DNA of 36,736 nt from Porogramme epimiltina (lineage: Eukaryota; Basidiomycota; Agaricomycetes; Polyporales; Polyporaceae): positions 1 to 36,736 of the forward strand of contig FTLJ01000298.1 in NCBI GenBank assembly GCA_900155495.1, written 5' to 3'. Below the pieces are notes generated by a model, which was given only the letters and a program-made list of their open reading frames with translations, was not told the DNA's origin and did not search any database. The position numbers and the translations under genes are program-made. Below are positions 33,418-36,736 of this stretch, in pieces. Every line of letters starts with the position of its first letter. Within the stretch, counting starts at the first letter, position 1.

Positions 33418-34126
33418 ACGCTGAATCGGGGCGACTAGTAGGTTCCCGAAGATGTGTGACATCGTTATATCCATTTACGAGTACCAATTTATGACTTCTT
33501 CCAAAATACCACATGCATCCGAGTACGTCAACACCTCCAGGGATGGGGGGACTCGACAAGGCGTGTGAGAGGACTCGAACGCAATCACAGTGGCGACCCC
33601 CAATCGTGATTCGTGACTATTAAGGGTAGGCGACTATCACGTGGCTGTGACAAAGCGCGATCCCGTGTATGCGCTAGATGCCAACTTTGCCTGTCCTTTT
33701 CCCCGTTTAATACCTCTTGAGTCTTCAAGGGCTTACTGAGCCAGATCCATAGCTACCGTCACAGACATGCCACCCATATACTGCAAGCCCGAAGTTACCG
33801 AGACATAACCTAACTCTCGTGACCGTCTCGCCGCCTGGGAGCGATAGAGGATCCTTATTCGCATGCCAGTGCGCCTGTTCATGATCATCTTCATGGGACT
33901 CCCAGGATGCGTGGAAGAAGCTGATCTAGCATTTCTACCAGTGTTATAAGAGTATAAGAGGGTATTATGGTCACAACAGCGCGACCGTTGCTCTACTAGA
34001 CCTACACCCTACCCGGTTACATTCCCTGGTACACAGAGCCAGGAGCTCGGTGTTCATAGATGGTAAGTCAGCGCAGGTCGCAGCACAGATATTGCCCATC
34101 TTACTGCGTGATAGCCCAACGCAGAA
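33418..34126. other. Intergenic stretch between the two MFS genes
   Basis: No gene seen. It contains the diverged third copy of the 22-bp repeat at 33639-33660. The promoter of MFS transporter 2 must lie here. Confidence 0.5.
33639..33660 (+). repeat. Short dispersed repeat, diverged copy 3
   Basis: Begins CACGTGGCTGTGAC and ends CGCG. It shares the frame CACGTG-3nt-GTGAC-4nt-CGCG with the copies at 26711 and 36707. Confidence 0.3.
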
Positions 34127-36292
34127 ATGCCCCATCATTTTCAAACCCCTCTCAAGGGCTCCAAAACCTTCTGGGAACCACGTCCTGATGGGATGCGACC
34201 CTGGGTCGCGCTATGGGCACTCGCTTTCTGGGAGCTATTTGCGATAATGGAAGCGGTGAGAGCAAATATTAATGTCTCTTTCGAGCATGATCCAAATAAC
34301 AGGATGTGAGACAGCACGCCATACCTATTGTTTTGCCTACGATCATCGCAGAGCTCCATACGGACCAGTATATCTGGGCAGCTGTTGCTTATCCTGTCTC
34401 TTGTATGGCACTGATCCCATTCACGCGATGTCTAATCGAGGTGAGCACCTTTCTTTCCTTCAGCCTTGCCCCGTACGGAGTTCAATTTGAGGGGGACAGA
34501 TAATCGGAGCGCAGCAGGTCGTGATATGTGTCGTCCCACTATATTTGGTGGGCTCTGTGCTATGTTCTGTCGCAGGTGATGGAAGTGCGCTGGTTACTGG
34601 GAGAAGTGAGTACCACAGATCGTTCTTTCGCAGTGATGTTTTACCTGTGTCGTGTCGACAGCTATGCAAGGGGCGGGTGTCGGAGGCATGCATGCTGTCG
34701 TCCTGTCCATTCCACTACATCGTATGCCTCTGCCACAGGGTGGCGTGCACAAAGGAATACTCATGCTGTATGATAGGCTCTCTTGATGCATCCTCCTGGT
34801 ACTCATAACGATACTATCCTCTAGATTATGGACCCTTGGAATCACCCTAGGACTATTAATTGGGTCCGCATTCCTTACACTTAATAATGCATGGCGTGGG
34901 ATATTCTGTGAGCGCAATACATGGATCTTTGAGGATATATGCAACTGATAATGCCCACGTTCGCAGATATCAATGCCGTAGCGTCGGGGTGTGCGTTTAC
35001 TCTTCTAGTCTTCCACCTACCCTTAAACGCTCCCCGAGAAGTTCTGGCGCAAAAACCCCTCGTGCGTCTGAGACTCTTGTGAGCTATCTTGTCACGGACG
35101 CTCTACTAGAATTGCTCACTGAGTAAACCCAGCGATAATTCGCTCCTCGCTATAGCGCCTTGCACATTCATCACGGCGCTTTCAACGCTTGGAGTCACTC
35201 AGCCCTGGAGTACAAACAATATTATCTTCTCGTTATTCCTTGGAATCTCTGCCCTCACCATTCTCTGTGTTAGGCACTGGACTCGTGTCAGACATGCAGC
35301 AGTACGTACAACGTATGCATTATGCTATGAGTCACCACACCCTGAGTTGACTTCCTAGGTCTCGCTCCGTCTCATTGAGAATAGAGTTATGCTTTTTGGG
35401 TAAGTTCATCCGTGTTTAACACCTCATTTTTTGACCTTCATGCCGTCACAAGCTGTATTCAAGTCTTCTCAAGCACGTTTATCCACACTGGGATCATATG
35501 TAGGAACTTTACCACAATCAAGCTGTCCATTTGCCACTCTAACATCTCTGCAGACTTTTTCTCACTGTATTACACTGGATGCCGCGATATGGCCCCCATT
35601 ACGGCTGCCTTTGATCTTCTCTATTATGTGTTCACCGCGGCAGGGTCCTCTGTAATCGCCATGGTCAGCGTGGCGCTTGTGTTCCACGGACGATACCAGC
35701 CTCAACTCAGGCTGGGGTGGCTTGTTGCGCTCATCGGCATGATACTGCTGTGCACGATCACCGAATCCACGGGCAACACAACTATTTTCCTGTATCAGGC
35801 TGTCACCGGGACCGGTATGGGAACGGTGTATTCGGTCACGCTACTTCCCGTCCTCAAGTCTTTATCAACACCTCGTCCGTCACATTTGCGGTCCGTGTTG
35901 TGTTTACGCATGACCGCCCAGGTCAGCGCGTCCTTCTAATATTAGCCGTGCACTTCACTTATGCTATTGCTATTAAATAGATTCTGAGCGTTTCCATTGG
36001 CGGTGCAATTTTGCAAATCAGATCTTCCAGCCTATTGGACATCCTTCAAGAGCCTGCGGCTAGCGCCGCTGTGAGCGTGTACTCGTTCTCGCTCCCGTAT
36101 TCGATACCGTTATGCCCAACACTCGGCCACTCACTTCAGCCCTTCTGGGTTATACTCGCTGCGCTGTCCGGAACCAGTTTGATTGTTAGTTTTTTTATGG
36201 ATACAGACCTACTTGGCTTGCCGCAGAGGCTACCCCAGACAACGAGAGCGATGGTGATTCCTAGATTTGGCTGTCTTCTCGGACCTGTTTAG
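34127..36292 (+). CDS. MFS transporter 2 (DHA14/multidrug-type), tandem copy
   Basis: Eleven exons: 34127-34255, 34303-34440, 34500-34605, 34662-34767, 34825-34907, 34967-35078, 35133-35301, 35359-35399, 35453-35499, 35554-35921 and 35981-36292. They total 1611 nt, 536 residues, in one frame. The exons of 106, 83, 169, 41 and 47 nt are identical in length and order to those of MFS transporter 1. Blocks: WALAFWELFAIMEA, HAIPIVLPTIIAELHTDQYI, WAAVAYPVSCMALIPFTR, MQGAGVGGMHAVVLS, LWTLGITLGLLIGSAF, CIQVFSSTFIHTGII, WLVALIGMILLCTITES, YQAVTGTGMGTVYSVTLLPV and ILSVSIGGAILQI. Both copies end in CLLGPV or CLLLGPI. The start (MPHHFQTPLKGSK) is the first ATG of the open exon and is not otherwise supported. 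The loop before the tenth intron (PRPSHLRSVLCLRMTAQ) is poorly conserved against copy 1. Confidence 0.8.
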
Positions 36293-36736
36293 ATTGAGTA
36301 CTTGCTGGACACTTGACAGACGTTATTCGTGATCCAATGTATAGTGATTGCGTGTACAATATCACGTAAGTGCCACTGGCGGACACAAGACGTTTGGGAT
36401 ACCAAAGCAACATGCACAGTAGTACCTGTACTACCGCGCGCTCGAGCTCGGTACAGGATTAACGCCAAACTTTGTCACCCTTCAGAAAGGGCCCACTCTT
36501 GAAGTAGCCTTTTGCCGGCGCCCGCACACCCACGCTCTCGAGTCTCAAGTTTCCGAGGTAGCATGACCCTTTACTCACACTGTCATCATATCCACGATGC
36601 CCCCTACAAGCAACCCTCAGAGTTTCTCAAAGCACTCGTGTTTCGGATTTCCTCTCCGCCACGGGGGTCCAGGCTCCTGACGTCATTTTCGTGACATTGA
36701 TGTCGACACGTGATCGTGACCCAACGCGCCAGCGAT
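36293..36736. other. Downstream flank, no gene seen
   Basis: No recognisable coding sequence. Ends with a copy of the 22-bp repeat at 36707-36728. Confidence 0.5.
36707..36728 (+). repeat. Short dispersed repeat, copy 2
   Basis: Differs from the copy at 26711-26732 at only two positions or so. It lies at the very end of the window, so any larger unit cannot be seen. Confidence 0.4.

Noticed and set aside
36439..36453. Polylinker-like CGAGCTCGGTAC suggesting vector contamination
   Set aside because: Only 12 bp match a common cloning-vector site and the flanks do not continue into vector sequence.

Overview
The window is fungal nuclear DNA, most likely from an intron-dense basidiomycete (Agaricomycetes; a polypore-like wood decayer would fit). 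The evidence is the short GT-AG introns (about 40-100 nt), the many micro-exons, a HET-domain protein of the mushroom type, three DUF6534-type membrane protein genes and a secreted alpha-amylase with a starch-binding domain. No operons, rRNA or tRNA were recognised. All gene models were built by eye from splice signals and reading phase; no searches were run.

Layout. 1-1377: remnants of an unrecognised + strand gene. 1378-3990: no gene seen; it holds a repeat-rich stretch with imperfect inverted arms. 3991-5929 (+): a four-exon DUF4140/DUF4139 (MuiA-like) gene. 7558-10046 (+): a HET-domain gene with a proline-rich, coiled-coil tail. 11937-19428 (+): DUF6534 gene A, 19 exons. 20882-22822 (+): DUF6534 gene B. 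25445-23482 (-): DUF6534 gene C, convergent with B. 29521-27009 (-): an intact 14-exon GH13 alpha-amylase with a C-terminal CBM20. 31209-33417 and 34127-36292 (+): a tandem pair of 11-exon MFS transporters.

The most unusual object lies inside gene A. Its tenth intron (12956-18467) is about 5.5 kb long, whereas its neighbours are 41-99 nt. The intron contains an insertion bounded by a perfect 8-bp direct repeat (12965-12972 and 18437-18444). Removing it leaves a normal 40-nt intron, and all 19 exons still join in one reading frame. The insertion has no visible transposase. Instead it carries, all on the minus strand and so antisense to its host gene, pieces of at least four unrelated protein genes joined end to end: the C-terminal part of an A1 aspartic protease, an internal part of a large NAD-dependent glutamate dehydrogenase, an unidentified Pro/Thr-rich segment, a piece of an alpha-oxoamine synthase (8-amino-7-oxononanoate synthase type) and most of the catalytic domain of an S53 sedolisin. 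The fragments keep their introns, so they were captured as DNA, and several carry stops, frameshifts or active-site changes. This is the architecture of a non-autonomous gene-capturing transposon.

The intact genes do not form an obvious pathway. The amylase is extracellular nutrition, HET is allorecognition, the MFS pair is solute or toxin transport, and DUF6534 proteins are multi-pass membrane proteins of unknown function.
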